This document shows, piece by piece, positions 35,023 to 44,235 of a DNA stretch of 64,000 nucleotides. The notes beneath the pieces are model-generated. The model searched no databases and was not told where the DNA came from. It worked only from the letters and a program-made list of their open reading frames with translations. The DNA is from Acidobacteriota bacterium (lineage in GTDB: Bacteria > Acidobacteriota > Terriglobia > Acidiferrales > UBA7541): positions 19,919 to 83,918 of the forward strand of contig JABCZG010000022.1 of the NCBI GenBank assembly GCA_013289835.1, given 5' to 3'. Each line of letters opens with the position of its first letter. Positions within the stretch are counted from its first letter, which is position 1. The position numbers were made by a program, and so were the translations under genes.

Positions 35023-37893
35023 CTAGGGTATAACCTTCCCGTCCGAATCGCGAATCTCGACCTTGCCCAGATTCAGGTTCTTCATACCTTCTTCGATCTT
35101 CGCGCGGTCGCCTACCGCCAGCACGATCACCTTTTCGGGATGGATGTACTTCTGCGCGGCGCCCTGCGCCTGTTCCACCGTCACCGCATTGACCAGATCC
35201 GGCAGCCTCGAAAAATAATCCAGCGGCAAATCGTAAGTAAACAGCTCGGCAAAGCTCCCCGCCGCATCCGTTCCACGTTCGAAGCGCCCCGGCATCGATC
35301 GCGTGATGGAATCTTTGGAAAGCCGCATCTCCTCCGGGCTCATCACCGTGTCGCGCATCCGCCGCAACTCATTGAAAACTTCCGTCGTCGCGGGAGCAGT
35401 CACGTCCGTTCGAATGTCAGAATAAACGCCAAACGTTCCCGTCGTTCGCTGATAGCCGAAAAACGAACTCGCGCCGTACGTATAGCCATGTTGCTCGCGC
35501 AGGTTCATGTTGATGCGGCTGGAAAACAGCCCGCCCAGATCCGTGTTCATCACTTCGATCGGCGCGTAATCCGGCGTGGAGCGCGGCACTCCAAGCGAAA
35601 AACAGAGTAGCGTCGTCTGCGGAGCTCCCGCGCGGTCCACCAGAATCAGCCTGGCGTCCGTGGTTTCTGGCGCTGGCATCGCAGCAGCGGACGATTTGCC
35701 CGCCTTCCACGCACCAAACGCTTTTTCAAGCAACGGCTTCAGTGTCGCCAGCCTGATGTTTCCCGCGACAATCAGCGCGGATTCATTCGGCAGATAATTC
35801 TGCTCCCAAAAGTGCACCAGGTCTTCTCGCGAAATCGCTTTCAGGGATTCTGCGGTCCCGCTGTCTGGGTAGCCGAGGGGATCATGTGGCCCAAAGAGCG
35901 CCGCCGCCGCTACCCGCAGCGCCACAGAGAAGGGCTCGTCTTTTTCCTGCACCAGTGCCGCGAGCCGCTCCGAGCGCACGCGCTCAATCTCCGCCTTCGG
36001 AAAGCTCGGGTGCTGCGCGATGTCCGCCAACAGTTCCAGAGTTTCTGGAAAACTCCGCGACAGAGACTGCGTCGCCACCAGCGAATTGTCAGCCACAGCC
36101 CTCGAAGTGAGTGATGCCCCGAGGTCCGCCGCACGGTCCGCAATCTGCAGCGCCGACCGCGTCGTAGTTCCCTGCTGCAGCATCCGCGCGGTCACGCTCG
36201 CCAGGCCCGGCCGGTCCACGGGGTTCGCGCCTTTGCCCGAACGCAGTACCAAGCTTGCGGCTACCAGCGGCAAGCCGGGACGTTCGCTGTAGAGCACCGT
36301 CAGCCCGTTCGAAAGCTTGAACTGTTCGGGAACCGGAAGGTGCAGCGGGCTCTGTGGGCCCGGCTTCGGCGCATCCGCGCGCCAGGCCGCATCGGCATTC
36401 ACCGGCTCGCCACCGGTTTTCGTGGTGTCTTTCTGCTCTGCCTTCGGAGTGGGAACTTCCGCGCCCAAATCCTGTTTGCCGGGAACGCCATACACAACCA
36501 CACGCTGATTGGTATTCAGTTGGCCCTGCGTGAACGCTTCGATGGACTCGACGGAAGCGTTTTCATACCGCCCGATATCCGCCGCAAGAAAGTCCGGCGT
36601 TCCTAGATAGTGGTTGAAACTGTTCAACAGGTCAGCGACGCCTCCGAACCCGCCTAAAGTTTCCAAGCCTTCGATGATTCTGGATTCGATTCCATTGCGC
36701 GCGCGCGCCAGTTCCGCCGCGGTTGGCCCTTCCTTACGGAAGGTATCGAGCTCCGCGTTGATGGCTTTTTCCAAATCCTCTGCTTTGACTCCCGGCCGCG
36801 CCGTGGCTTGAATCTCAAAGACCGAGCCAAGCATCAGCGACTGTTGATTGGCCGAGACTTCCAGCGCGATCTGCTTTTCATAAACGAGTTTTTTGTAGAG
36901 CCGGCTGGATTTCCCGCCGCCCAAAATCATTGAGGTGAGATCCGCTTCCGCGTCGCCCGGCTTGAAGATCGGTGACGTCAGCCATCCCATGTACACACGC
37001 GGAAGCTGGACGTTGTCCTGGATAACCGCGCGGCGCTCCGCCGCAATCGGCGGCGTGTGCGCCGTGATCTTGGGCACCGTCTCGCCGCGCTTCAGGGGCC
37101 CAAAATATTTTTCCACCAACTCCTTCGCTTTCTCCGGATTGAAATCCCCAACAATCGCCAGGCTCGCATTGTTCGGCGCGTAGTAGAGTTTGAAGAAATT
37201 TCGCACGTCCTCGAGCTTCGCAGACTGAATGTCCCCGTGCGAGCCCATCACGTCGCCGTAATACGGATGACCCTGCGGGAAGAGCTGGTGGAACAATCCC
37301 TCTTCCACGATGCCGTACGGCGCGTTTTCCACGCTCTGCCGCCGCTCGTTTCGAACCACGTCCTGCTGATTCGAAAGGTTGGCCTGGTCCAGTTTGTCCG
37401 GCAAATACCCCATGCGATCGGACTCCAGCCAAAGCGCAAGTTCCAGCTGATTCGAAGGCAGCGTTTCGAAATAATTCGTGCGGTCAAAATCGGTCGTCCC
37501 ATTGATGTCGCTTGCGCCTGCGCCTTCCAGAAAATGAAAATGCGCGTTGCCGGGAACGTGTTTCGAACCTTCGAACATCATGTGCTCGAAAAGATGCGCG
37601 AACCCGGTCCGCCCTGGTAGCTCGTTCGCCGGACCAACGTGGTACCACAGGTTTACCGCGACCATCGGAAGCCGATGGTCTTCGGAGAGAATCACTTCCA
37701 GCCCGTTCTCCAGCTGATACTTTTCGAATTTCAATTGCGGAACTTCGAGAGGAGCGAGCTTCGCTGCGGCCGACTTTGCAGCCGCTTTTGGCGCGGGCTT
37801 TTGCTGCGCCGGTGTTTGTGCCTGGCACAAATAGGCGAACGCCAACGCTCCGAAGAGCCCGAGCCACATGAATTTCCTGGTGAAGCCTTTCAT
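35023..37893 (-). CDS. Exported two-domain M16 (pitrilysin-like) zinc peptidase
   Basis: A 956-residue secreted or periplasmic peptidase. A signal peptide (KFMWLGLFGALAFAYLCQAQ) is followed by a Lys/Ala/Pro linker. The first M16 domain has the inverted zinc motif HLFEH in TGFAHLFEHMMFEGS with the downstream Glu region SVENAPYGIVEEGLFHQL. The second M16 domain (from about residue 520) lacks HxxEH and is the inactive half, which together form the closed chamber. The ATG at 37893 has GAGAGGA 8 bases upstream and is preferred over an upstream in-frame ATG at 37917. It stands alone. Confidence 0.92.
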   Translation of the reverse strand: MKGFTRKFMWLGLFGALAFAYLCQAQTPAQQKPAPKAAAKSAAAKLAPLEVPQLKFEKYQLENGLEVILSEDHRLPMVAVNLWYHVGPANELPGRTGFAHLFEHMMFEGSKHVPGNAHFHFLEGAGASDINGTTDFDRTNYFETLPSNQLELALWLESDRMGYLPDKLDQANLSNQQDVVRNERRQSVENAPYGIVEEGLFHQLFPQGHPYYGDVMGSHGDIQSAKLEDVRNFFKLYYAPNNASLAIVGDFNPEKAKELVEKYFGPLKRGETVPKITAHTPPIAAERRAVIQDNVQLPRVYMGWLTSPIFKPGDAEADLTSMILGGGKSSRLYKKLVYEKQIALEVSANQQSLMLGSVFEIQATARPGVKAEDLEKAINAELDTFRKEGPTAAELARARNGIESRIIEGLETLGGFGGVADLLNSFNHYLGTPDFLAADIGRYENASVESIEAFTQGQLNTNQRVVVYGVPGKQDLGAEVPTPKAEQKDTTKTGGEPVNADAAWRADAPKPGPQSPLHLPVPEQFKLSNGLTVLYSERPGLPLVAASLVLRSGKGANPVDRPGLASVTARMLQQGTTTRSALQIADRAADLGASLTSRAVADNSLVATQSLSRSFPETLELLADIAQHPSFPKAEIERVRSERLAALVQEKDEPFSVALRVAAAALFGPHDPLGYPDSGTAESLKAISREDLVHFWEQNYLPNESALIVAGNIRLATLKPLLEKAFGAWKAGKSSAAAMPAPETTDARLILVDRAGAPQTTLLCFSLGVPRSTPDYAPIEVMNTDLGGLFSSRINMNLREQHGYTYGASSFFGYQRTTGTFGVYSDIRTDVTAPATTEVFNELRRMRDTVMSPEEMRLSKDSITRSMPGRFERGTDAAGSFAELFTYDLPLDYFSRLPDLVNAVTVEQAQGAAQKYIHPEKVIVLAVGDRAKIEEGMKNLNLGKVEIRDSDGKVIP

Positions 37894-38142
37894 AACGTTG
37901 TCCTCTCGTGACGGCATTTGCGGTGATTAGGCGAATGGCAGCGGTGTAGGCGGCCGCGGAAGCCTGCCAAACAGCTTACCTTTCCATCCGCGGAGTGCAA
38001 GTACTTTGCGATTCTATACGATTCGAACGAGGCCCAGTCAATTCGCACACCCTAGCCAAACCTCGTATACTGTCTCGCTTGGCTTTTGCAGCCGTCTGGA
38101 TTGCTGATGCTGCAGGACGATTCTTGTGCGCGAGGTCGTAGC

Positions 38143-39819
38143 GTGTCTGCTTCGGTTCTGAAAACGAGTGCGAATCTGAAATCCCCCGACTTCGAAAAGA
38201 ATGCCCGCCGCGTCGTCGATTTGCTGACGACAATCAAGAACGAGGAAGAGCGCATTTTCCAGGGTGGCGGTGCCAAAGCCATCGACGCGCAACACAAAAA
38301 GGGCCGGCTGACGGCGCGCGAGCGCATTACCAAGCTGATCGATCCAGGTTCGCATCTCTTCGAACTGGGGACCTACGCCGCGTTCGAAATGTACGAAGAA
38401 TGGGGCGGCGCGCCTTCCGCGGGAACCGTCACGGGGCTCGCGAAAGTGTGCGGCCGCACCTTCATGATTATCGCGAATGACGCGACCGTGAAGGCGGGCG
38501 CGTTTTTCCCGATGACCGCGAAAAAAGTAATCCGCGCGCAAAACATCGCCATCGAAAATCACATTCCCACAATTTATCTCGTCGATTCCGCCGGAGTATT
38601 TTTGCCGCTTCAGGAAGACGTTTTTCCGGACACCGATGATTTTGGCCGCGTCTTTCGAAACAACGCCGTGATGAGCGCCATGGGCATTCCGCAAATCACC
38701 GCGATCATGGGGATGTGCGTCGCGGGCGGCGCGTATCTTCCCGTGATGTGCGACCACATTTTGATGACCGAAGGCTCGGGACTTTTTCTCGCCGGGCCCG
38801 CGTTGGTGCAGGCCGCAATTGGACAGAAAACCTCGGCCGAAGATTTGGGCGGCGCAAAAATGCACGCGCAAATCAGCGGCACGGTGGATTTTCGCGAGCC
38901 GGACGATGATGTCTGCCTCGCACGGATTCGTGCGCTGGTGGATAAGATTGGAGCGCCGAATCCTTCGCCGTTCAGCCATGTTGCATCGCGTGCGCCACTC
39001 CATTCCGCGGAAGAGATCTACGGAATATTTTCCAGCGATCCGGCAAAACAATACGACATGCGCGAGATTCTCGCGCGCATCGTGGACGCCGGCGAGTTCG
39101 AAGAGTACCGTGCGGAGTACGGCGAAACGCTGCTCTGTGGCTACTCGCGAATCGGCGGATGGGCCGTCGGCATCGTCGCGAATCAGAAAAAACACGTGCA
39201 AACTCTCGCGCGCGGTTCCGATCAGAAACGCATGGAATTCGGCGGCGTGATTTATACCGAGTCCGCGGAAAAGGCTGCGCGGTTTATTTTGGATTGCAAC
39301 CAGAACCGCATTCCGCTTATTTTTCTGCACGACGTAAACGGCTTCATGGTCGGCAAAGACGCGGAGTGGAGCGGCATCATCCGCGCCGGCGCAAAAATGG
39401 TGAACGCCGTCGCGAATAGCGTTGTGCCAAAAATCACGGTGATTTGCGGCGGCAGCTTCGGCGCCGGAAATTACGCCATGTGCGGCAAAGCCTACGACCC
39501 CCGCTTCATGTTTGCCTGGCCCACGGCAAGATTCGCCGTGATGAGCGGCGACGCCGCCGCCAGCACGCTAGTCGAAATTAAATTGAAGCAACTCGAACGC
39601 GAAGGCAAAAAAGTCGACGAGAAAGTGAAGAAGGAATTGTACGACTCGGTGCGCGCAACGTACGAACACCAAACCGACCCGCGCTACGCCGCCGCCCGTT
39701 TGTGGGTAGACGCTATCATCGATCCTGCCCATACCCGCGACGCGCTAATCTGGGCCCTCGAAGCCGCCGCGCTGAATCCTGACATCCGCGAATTCAAGAC
39801 GGGAGTTCTGCAAACATGA
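38143..39819 (+). CDS. Acyl-CoA carboxylase carboxyltransferase subunit (methylcrotonyl-CoA carboxylase beta-like)
   Basis: Carboxyltransferase of about 558 residues, biotin-free, that transfers CO2 from carboxybiotin to an acyl-CoA. Landmarks: KGRLTARERITKLIDPGSHLFELG, YLVDSAGVFLPLQEDVFPD, GMCVAGGAYLPVMCDHILMTEGSGLFLAGPALV, and the second half RIPLIFLHDVNGFMVGKDAEWSGIIRAGAKM. The next genes (HMG-CoA lyase and enoyl-CoA hydratase) point to 3-methylcrotonyl-CoA carboxylase of leucine breakdown. The biotin subunit is not here. The start is uncertain: GTG at 38143 has GAGG 7 bases upstream; ATGs at 38086 and 38107 are in frame. Confidence 0.88.
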   Translation: MSASVLKTSANLKSPDFEKNARRVVDLLTTIKNEEERIFQGGGAKAIDAQHKKGRLTARERITKLIDPGSHLFELGTYAAFEMYEEWGGAPSAGTVTGLAKVCGRTFMIIANDATVKAGAFFPMTAKKVIRAQNIAIENHIPTIYLVDSAGVFLPLQEDVFPDTDDFGRVFRNNAVMSAMGIPQITAIMGMCVAGGAYLPVMCDHILMTEGSGLFLAGPALVQAAIGQKTSAEDLGGAKMHAQISGTVDFREPDDDVCLARIRALVDKIGAPNPSPFSHVASRAPLHSAEEIYGIFSSDPAKQYDMREILARIVDAGEFEEYRAEYGETLLCGYSRIGGWAVGIVANQKKHVQTLARGSDQKRMEFGGVIYTESAEKAARFILDCNQNRIPLIFLHDVNGFMVGKDAEWSGIIRAGAKMVNAVANSVVPKITVICGGSFGAGNYAMCGKAYDPRFMFAWPTARFAVMSGDAAASTLVEIKLKQLEREGKKVDEKVKKELYDSVRATYEHQTDPRYAAARLWVDAIIDPAHTRDALIWALEAAALNPDIREFKTGVLQT

Positions 39820-40082
39820 TTAGTTTGCGTTCAAAGCGGCTTGCTACCGGAGCCTTACTGGCGCCACTCGGCCTCGGGTTCGGCTTTCTAGCCGATTGGC
39901 TGCACCGGAGATCGCTGAAGGCTGCCTATCCAGGTTGGCAGTTTATCGACGGGAAAGCACCTTGGTATATTCCCGCCCTCGTAATCGTGTTCTACGCCGG
40001 ATTGCTTTTTGCAATCACTGCCATTATTTCAATTCTCTCCGACTACCTGCGGTCCAAGAGGACGGATGCCAGACACAGTTAG
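39816..40082 (+). CDS. Small membrane protein of unknown function
   Basis: An 88-residue protein with two hydrophobic segments (ATGALLAPLGLGFGFLADWL and IPALVIVFYAGLLFAITAIISI) separated by a short basic loop. Its start codon overlaps the stop of the carboxyltransferase (ATGA), and its end overlaps the start of HMG-CoA lyase by 17 bases. It may be a bystander or a membrane link for the pathway; I do not recognise the family. Confidence 0.55.
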   Translation: MISLRSKRLATGALLAPLGLGFGFLADWLHRRSLKAAYPGWQFIDGKAPWYIPALVIVFYAGLLFAITAIISILSDYLRSKRTDARHS

Positions 40083-41025
40083 ACTCGTTGAGTGTCCCAG
40101 GGACGCTTGGCAGGGATTGCCGGAACAGATTCCCACGGAGTACAAGGCCGAGTACTTGAAAGAGCTTTTGCTTGCGGGGTTCAAGCACATTGACGCGGTG
40201 AGTTTTGTTTCGCCGAAACATGTGAAGCAGATGGCGGACAGCGAAGAGGTGATGGCTAAGCTGAACGAGTTCGCAGTCGTCAGGGAGCGCATCCAACACA
40301 GTGAGGCGAAAGCACTGAGCAACATTGGGCAAACACCGCCCGCTGAGCAAGCGCCACTGGAAATCATCGGGATTGTTGTGAATGAAAAAGGCCTCGAGAG
40401 GGCGCTGGCTACCCCGGGCGTTACGACGATTGGATATCCGTATTCGATTTCGGCGTATTTTCGGCGGGCGAATGCCAACATGACGCGGGACGAATCGCGC
40501 TTGCTTGTGGAGAAACTGCGCAAGGAAACTCTCGCTGCGAAAAAAGATCTCGTCATTTACATTTCCATGGCGTTTGGGAATCCGTATGACGAGCCCTGGG
40601 GAGCGGAGATCGTGCAAGAAGCGCTGGAGTGGCTGAAGGATATTCGCGTGCGTACCGTCTCGCTGGCGGATACCGCGGGAGTCGCCACTCCGGAAATAAT
40701 TGCCGGATTGCTTTGCGATGTGAAAGATCACGTTGCGGGCGTGGAGTTGGGCGTACATTTGCACAGCCGGCCGGAACAGGCGGAAGAAAAGATTCTTGCG
40801 GCGTATGAGGCGGGATGCCGGCGATTCGACAGCGCGCTTACGGGGCTTGGCGGATGTCCCTTTGCGGGAGACAATCTGGTGGGCAACATCGCGACGGAAG
40901 ACGTGCTCGCGGCGCTGCGCAAAGCAGGGGCCGATCCAGGGATTGATTCGTCGCGGCTAAAGCGAGTTCTAGAAATGACCAACGAAATCCGCACCAAATA
41001 CGCGCATGCTCCACTTGTAAATTGA
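40066..41025 (+). CDS. Hydroxymethylglutaryl-CoA lyase
   Basis: Splits HMG-CoA into acetoacetate and acetyl-CoA, the last step of leucine degradation. The 319-residue TIM-barrel enzyme starts with the substrate motif ECPRDAWQGLP (RD...Q), has LADTAGVATPEIIAGL and HLHSRPEQAEEKILAAYEAGC, and the catalytic cysteine in LGGCPFAGDNLVGNIATED. The ATG at 40066 fits the family start. It is followed 15 bases later by enoyl-CoA hydratase, whose strong site overlaps this stop. Confidence 0.93.
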   Translation: MPDTVRLVECPRDAWQGLPEQIPTEYKAEYLKELLLAGFKHIDAVSFVSPKHVKQMADSEEVMAKLNEFAVVRERIQHSEAKALSNIGQTPPAEQAPLEIIGIVVNEKGLERALATPGVTTIGYPYSISAYFRRANANMTRDESRLLVEKLRKETLAAKKDLVIYISMAFGNPYDEPWGAEIVQEALEWLKDIRVRTVSLADTAGVATPEIIAGLLCDVKDHVAGVELGVHLHSRPEQAEEKILAAYEAGCRRFDSALTGLGGCPFAGDNLVGNIATEDVLAALRKAGADPGIDSSRLKRVLEMTNEIRTKYAHAPLVN

Positions 41026-41040
41026 GGAGGTGTTTTAAAA

Positions 41041-41829
41041 ATGTATTCGACACTCCTTCTCGAAACGACTGACAATCTCGCGAAGATCACGTTGAACCGG
41101 CCGGAGAAGCGCAACGCCATCTCCACGCAGATGATGTCCGAACTTCAGGCGGCGCTCGACGAAATCGAAAAGAGCCACGCGCGCGTGGTGATTCTAACTG
41201 GCGCTGGAAAAGCCTTTTGCGCGGGCATGGACTTGGACATGCTTGCGAACATTGCGAAACAATCTCCCGCGGAAAACCAGGAGGATTCGCGGCGCATTGC
41301 AAAAATGCTACGTCGCATCTGGAGTTTTCCGAGGCCGCTGATCGCGGCGGTGAACGGCGCGGCGTACGCCGGAGGATGCGGCATCGCCACGCTCTGCGAT
41401 TTGACGATTGCGGTTCCAGAAGCGAAGTTCGGCTACACAGAAGTGAAGATCGGTTTTCTTCCGGCAATTGTTTCCGTGTTTCTTACGAGACAGATCGGGG
41501 AAAAGCGTACGCGCGATCTGTTGCTCACCGGGCGCATCTTGGAAGCGGCCGAGGCGAAGGAATTTGGCCTCGTCTCGGAGATCGTTGCGGCGGACCGCTT
41601 GATGGAACGGGCGCACGAGCTTGCGGAAACATTGATTGCGGCGAGCCCGAGCAGTCTGACTCGTTCCAAGCGGCTGCTGGTATTCTCCGCGGCGGCCGGA
41701 ATAGACCACGATCTCGAGCGCGCGATCCTCGAAAATGCGCGGATTCGTTGCACACCCGATTTCAAAGAAGGGCTCGCATCGTTTCTGGAAAAGCGCAAAC
41801 CGGTGTGGCACGGCGAAACCGAAAAATAA
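41041..41829 (+). CDS. Enoyl-CoA hydratase/isomerase (methylglutaconyl-CoA hydratase-like)
   Basis: A crotonase-fold protein of 262 residues. The oxyanion hole lies in GAGKAFCAGMDLDML and the second loop in AAVNGAAYAGGCGIATLCDLTIAV; the catalytic acid is probably Glu in KFGYTEVKIGFLPA. The site TGAGGAGGTG overlaps the lyase stop. With the carboxyltransferase and HMG-CoA lyase it completes a methylcrotonyl to HMG-CoA route, so it is likely the methylglutaconyl-CoA hydratase. Other crotonase roles cannot be ruled out. Confidence 0.88.
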   Translation: MYSTLLLETTDNLAKITLNRPEKRNAISTQMMSELQAALDEIEKSHARVVILTGAGKAFCAGMDLDMLANIAKQSPAENQEDSRRIAKMLRRIWSFPRPLIAAVNGAAYAGGCGIATLCDLTIAVPEAKFGYTEVKIGFLPAIVSVFLTRQIGEKRTRDLLLTGRILEAAEAKEFGLVSEIVAADRLMERAHELAETLIAASPSSLTRSKRLLVFSAAAGIDHDLERAILENARIRCTPDFKEGLASFLEKRKPVWHGETEK

Positions 41830-42278
41830 TGGACATGCGAAGAATCGAATATCACGACGCGATCGTAAGGGTGCGGTATGCCGAGACGGACCAGATGGGC
41901 GTGGTGTATCACGCGAATTATTTCATTTGGTTCGAGGTGGGCAGGGTCGAACTCATCCGCGCGTTGGGCATCGAATACAAGCGCATGGAGATTGAGGATG
42001 ATTGCCACATCGTGGTGGCCGACGCGCACTGCCGGTATCACGACTCGGCGCTCTACGATGAAGTCTTGCGCATCCGCACACGGATTTCCGAGTCGCGAAA
42101 CCGCATTATCAAGTTTTCCTACGAAGTGCTACGCGACGCGGACGGAAAAGTTCTAGCCAACGGAGAAACGACCCACGTGATTTGCGGAAGCAACGGCCGT
42201 CCGAAATTGCTGCCGGAAAAATACCGAAGCGTATTCAATTTGATCGCAGTGCCACAACCCGACCGGAGTCCGGCATGA
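41829..42278 (+). CDS. YbgC-like acyl-CoA thioesterase (hotdog fold)
   Basis: A 149-residue 4-hydroxybenzoyl-CoA thioesterase-type protein. The active-site segment is YAETDQMGVVYHANYFIWFEVGR with the catalytic Asp (TDQMGVVYH). It starts on the enoyl-CoA hydratase stop (TAATG) and its own TGA overlaps the hutH ATG, so it is firmly inside the operon. It would cleave acyl-CoAs produced by the pathway or serve general acyl-CoA balance. Confidence 0.9.
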   Translation: MDMRRIEYHDAIVRVRYAETDQMGVVYHANYFIWFEVGRVELIRALGIEYKRMEIEDDCHIVVADAHCRYHDSALYDEVLRIRTRISESRNRIIKFSYEVLRDADGKVLANGETTHVICGSNGRPKLLPEKYRSVFNLIAVPQPDRSPA

Positions 42279-43798
42279 ACGTCGTGCTGAGCGGCAACGA
42301 TCTCACCTTTGAACAGCTCTATGCCGTTGCGCTGCGCGGCGAATCCGTCTCGGTGGTTCCGGCAGCGATCGAGCGGATGAATGCTTCGCGCGCGGTCGTG
42401 GACCGGCTGGTGGCGTCAGGAGCGACGGCGTACGGAATCAATACTGGGTTCGGAAAGCTTGCATCGGTGCGCATTTCGATAGAACAAGTGCGGCAACTCC
42501 AGGTGAATTTGGTGCGGTCACACGCGTGCGGCCTCGGCGCTCCGCTCAGCGAGGTCGAAACACGCGCGATGATGCTGTTGCGCGCGAATGCGCTCGCCAA
42601 AGGCTTGAGTGGGATTCGCCCACGCGTCGTTGAAACGCTTTGCCAGATGCTGAATGCGAAGGTGCATCCGGTAATTCCTTCGCAGGGATCCGTGGGCGCT
42701 TCAGGTGATTTGGCTCCGCTGGCACATTTGGCGCAGGTGGTGATTGGTGAAGGCCGGGCAAACTTCCGCGGAGAAGTTCTTTCCGGCGGCGAAGCGATGA
42801 AGCGCGCGGGAATTACGCCGATTGTACTTGAAGCTAAAGAAGGACTCTCGCTGCTGAATGGCACGCAGGGGATGCTGGCGCTGCTTAGCCTGGCGTTACG
42901 CGAAGCTGACAATCTTGTCGACACCGCCGATGTGGCTGCTTCCCTTTCGCTGGATGCACTGCGCGGGAGCCCGGGCGCATTTGATGCGCGAATCATGCAC
43001 GCTCGCGCATACGCGGGAGCGGCGACGACGGCGCGAAATCTGGCGCACTTGAATGAAGGCAGCCAGATTCGCGAGTCGCACCGCGCGGCGGAGAAAGATA
43101 CTCGCGTACAAGACGCGTACAGTCTGCGGTGCACGCCGCAGGTGCACGGCGCGGTGCGGGATTCGCTGGCGCAGGCGCGGGAGATGGCCGCCGTGGAACT
43201 GAACAGCGCGACTGATAATCCGCTGGTATTTGTGCGGGATGCGAATCACGGCGACATCATCAGCGGCGGAAATTTTCATGGGCAGCCGCTGGCTATGGCC
43301 GCTGACCAGGTGGCGATAGCGATTGCCACACTCGGCGGAATCGTGGAGCGGCGCATCGAGCAGATGACGAATCCGCTGACGAGCATGCTCCCGGCGTTTT
43401 TGACGCCGGAGCCGGGGCTGAATTCGGGATTCATGATCGCGCAGGTGACGGCGGCGGCGCTGACGAGCGAGAACAAGACGCTGGCGGCTCCTCATTCGGT
43501 GGATTCGATTTCGACCTCGGGCAATCAGGAAGACTACGTGTCCATGGGCATGAGCGGGGCGCGGCGCCTCGATCGCATGCTGGTCAATTTGCGGCATACG
43601 ATCGCCATTGAGCTGCTTTGCGCGTGCCAGGGGATTGATTTACTGGCGCCGCTGCAGACTGGAACGCTGGCGAAGAAGGCGCATGAGGCCGTGCGTGCCA
43701 AGTCACCCAAGGTTATCGAGGATCGACCGTTGGCGGCGGATATCGAGGCGGTGTCCGCGCTTGTGGCTGAGGGCAACTTCGCTGCAATCCTGAGTTGA
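42275..43798 (+). CDS. hutH: Histidine ammonia-lyase
   Basis: Removes ammonia from histidine to give urocanate. The 507-residue protein has the self-forming MIO cofactor triad Ala142-Ser143-Gly144 in SQGSVGASGDLAPLAH. Other landmarks: GINTGFGKLASVRI, QDAYSLRCTPQVHGAVRD and AVELNSATDNPL. It begins at an ATGA overlap with the thioesterase gene and ends the operon. Later hut genes are not here, so urocanate must be handled elsewhere. Phenylalanine/tyrosine ammonia-lyase is a less likely alternative. Confidence 0.94.
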   Translation: MNVVLSGNDLTFEQLYAVALRGESVSVVPAAIERMNASRAVVDRLVASGATAYGINTGFGKLASVRISIEQVRQLQVNLVRSHACGLGAPLSEVETRAMMLLRANALAKGLSGIRPRVVETLCQMLNAKVHPVIPSQGSVGASGDLAPLAHLAQVVIGEGRANFRGEVLSGGEAMKRAGITPIVLEAKEGLSLLNGTQGMLALLSLALREADNLVDTADVAASLSLDALRGSPGAFDARIMHARAYAGAATTARNLAHLNEGSQIRESHRAAEKDTRVQDAYSLRCTPQVHGAVRDSLAQAREMAAVELNSATDNPLVFVRDANHGDIISGGNFHGQPLAMAADQVAIAIATLGGIVERRIEQMTNPLTSMLPAFLTPEPGLNSGFMIAQVTAAALTSENKTLAAPHSVDSISTSGNQEDYVSMGMSGARRLDRMLVNLRHTIAIELLCACQGIDLLAPLQTGTLAKKAHEAVRAKSPKVIEDRPLAADIEAVSALVAEGNFAAILS

Positions 43799-43808
43799 GA
43801 AGAGCTTT

Positions 43809-43848
43809 ACACAGAGAGCGCTGAGGACACAGAGATCACAGAGAAGAG
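43809..43848. repeat. Purine-rich CAGAGA-type intergenic repeat, copy 1
   Basis: A run of short units built on CACAGAG and GCTGAGGACACAGAGA. Related units are at 46160-46198 and 47399-47449. The pattern is seen only between genes in this window. Confidence 0.5.
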
Positions 43849-43864
43849 CCCCTCCCCCGTTTTT

Positions 43865-43986
43865 CGTAAGTGTTGATTCTAAAGGAGTTGATGTTTAAGT
43901 AAGTGCTTTGGAATCAACACTTATGGGGAGATATCGCAAGTGTTGCTTCTAAACGAGTTAGGGGTTTACATAACTCTTGGGAATCG
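43865..43986. repeat. Imperfect 52-bp direct repeat with internal 12-bp inverted repeat
   Basis: Unit one (43865-43916) and unit two (43935-43986) share the same order of short blocks: AAGTGTTG, TTCTAAA, GAGTT, TTTA, then a tail ending GGAATC. Within and after unit one AAGTGTTGATTC (43868-43879) is matched by its exact complement GAATCAACACTT (43911-43922). Function is not clear; it could be a regulator site, a mobile-element remnant or a mRNA structure at the 3' end of the catabolic operon. Confidence 0.6.
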
Positions 43987-44053
43987 TCCGTAGATCCCAG
44001 CCATTGGCGCTTTACGCCGTCGGTGTAGAGCGAGATTAGGCTTAAAACGAAAC

Positions 44054-44096
44054 TGCGGCAGTCGGACCCCGACCCGGTCGGGGTAAACTTGCCGCA
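44054..44096. terminator. Two-tier hairpin
   Basis: Outer arms TGCGGCA (44054-44060) and TGCCGCA (44090-44096) enclose a strong inner stem ACCCCGAC / GTCGGGGT (44066-44073 and 44077-44084) with a three-base loop. It lies between the hutH operon and the convergent vapBC genes and could end either transcript. No T run follows. Confidence 0.45.
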
Positions 44097-44235
44097 CTCC
44101 AAACGCAAACTTGCCTGAAAAAAGTATGTCACCGATATAGAAAACGTCAAGGAAAACATTCCGCGGCTATTAGGAGTGGGAGCGAACCGCCGATGGGCTG
44201 TAGGCCAGGGGATCAGTAAGAGCTGGCGTTCGGGG

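Larger units (their letters stand above)
43799..44235. other. Intergenic region with repeats and hairpins
   Basis: About 437 bases after hutH. It contains a purine-rich repeat unit (43809-43848), a 12-bp inverted repeat (43868-43922), an imperfect 52-base direct repeat (43865-43916 and 43935-43986), and a two-tier hairpin (44054-44096). No family-like open frame was seen on either strand. Confidence 0.6.

Noticed and set aside
43865..43986. Possible mini CRISPR array
   Set aside because: Only two imperfect units, no equal spacers and no cas genes nearby.
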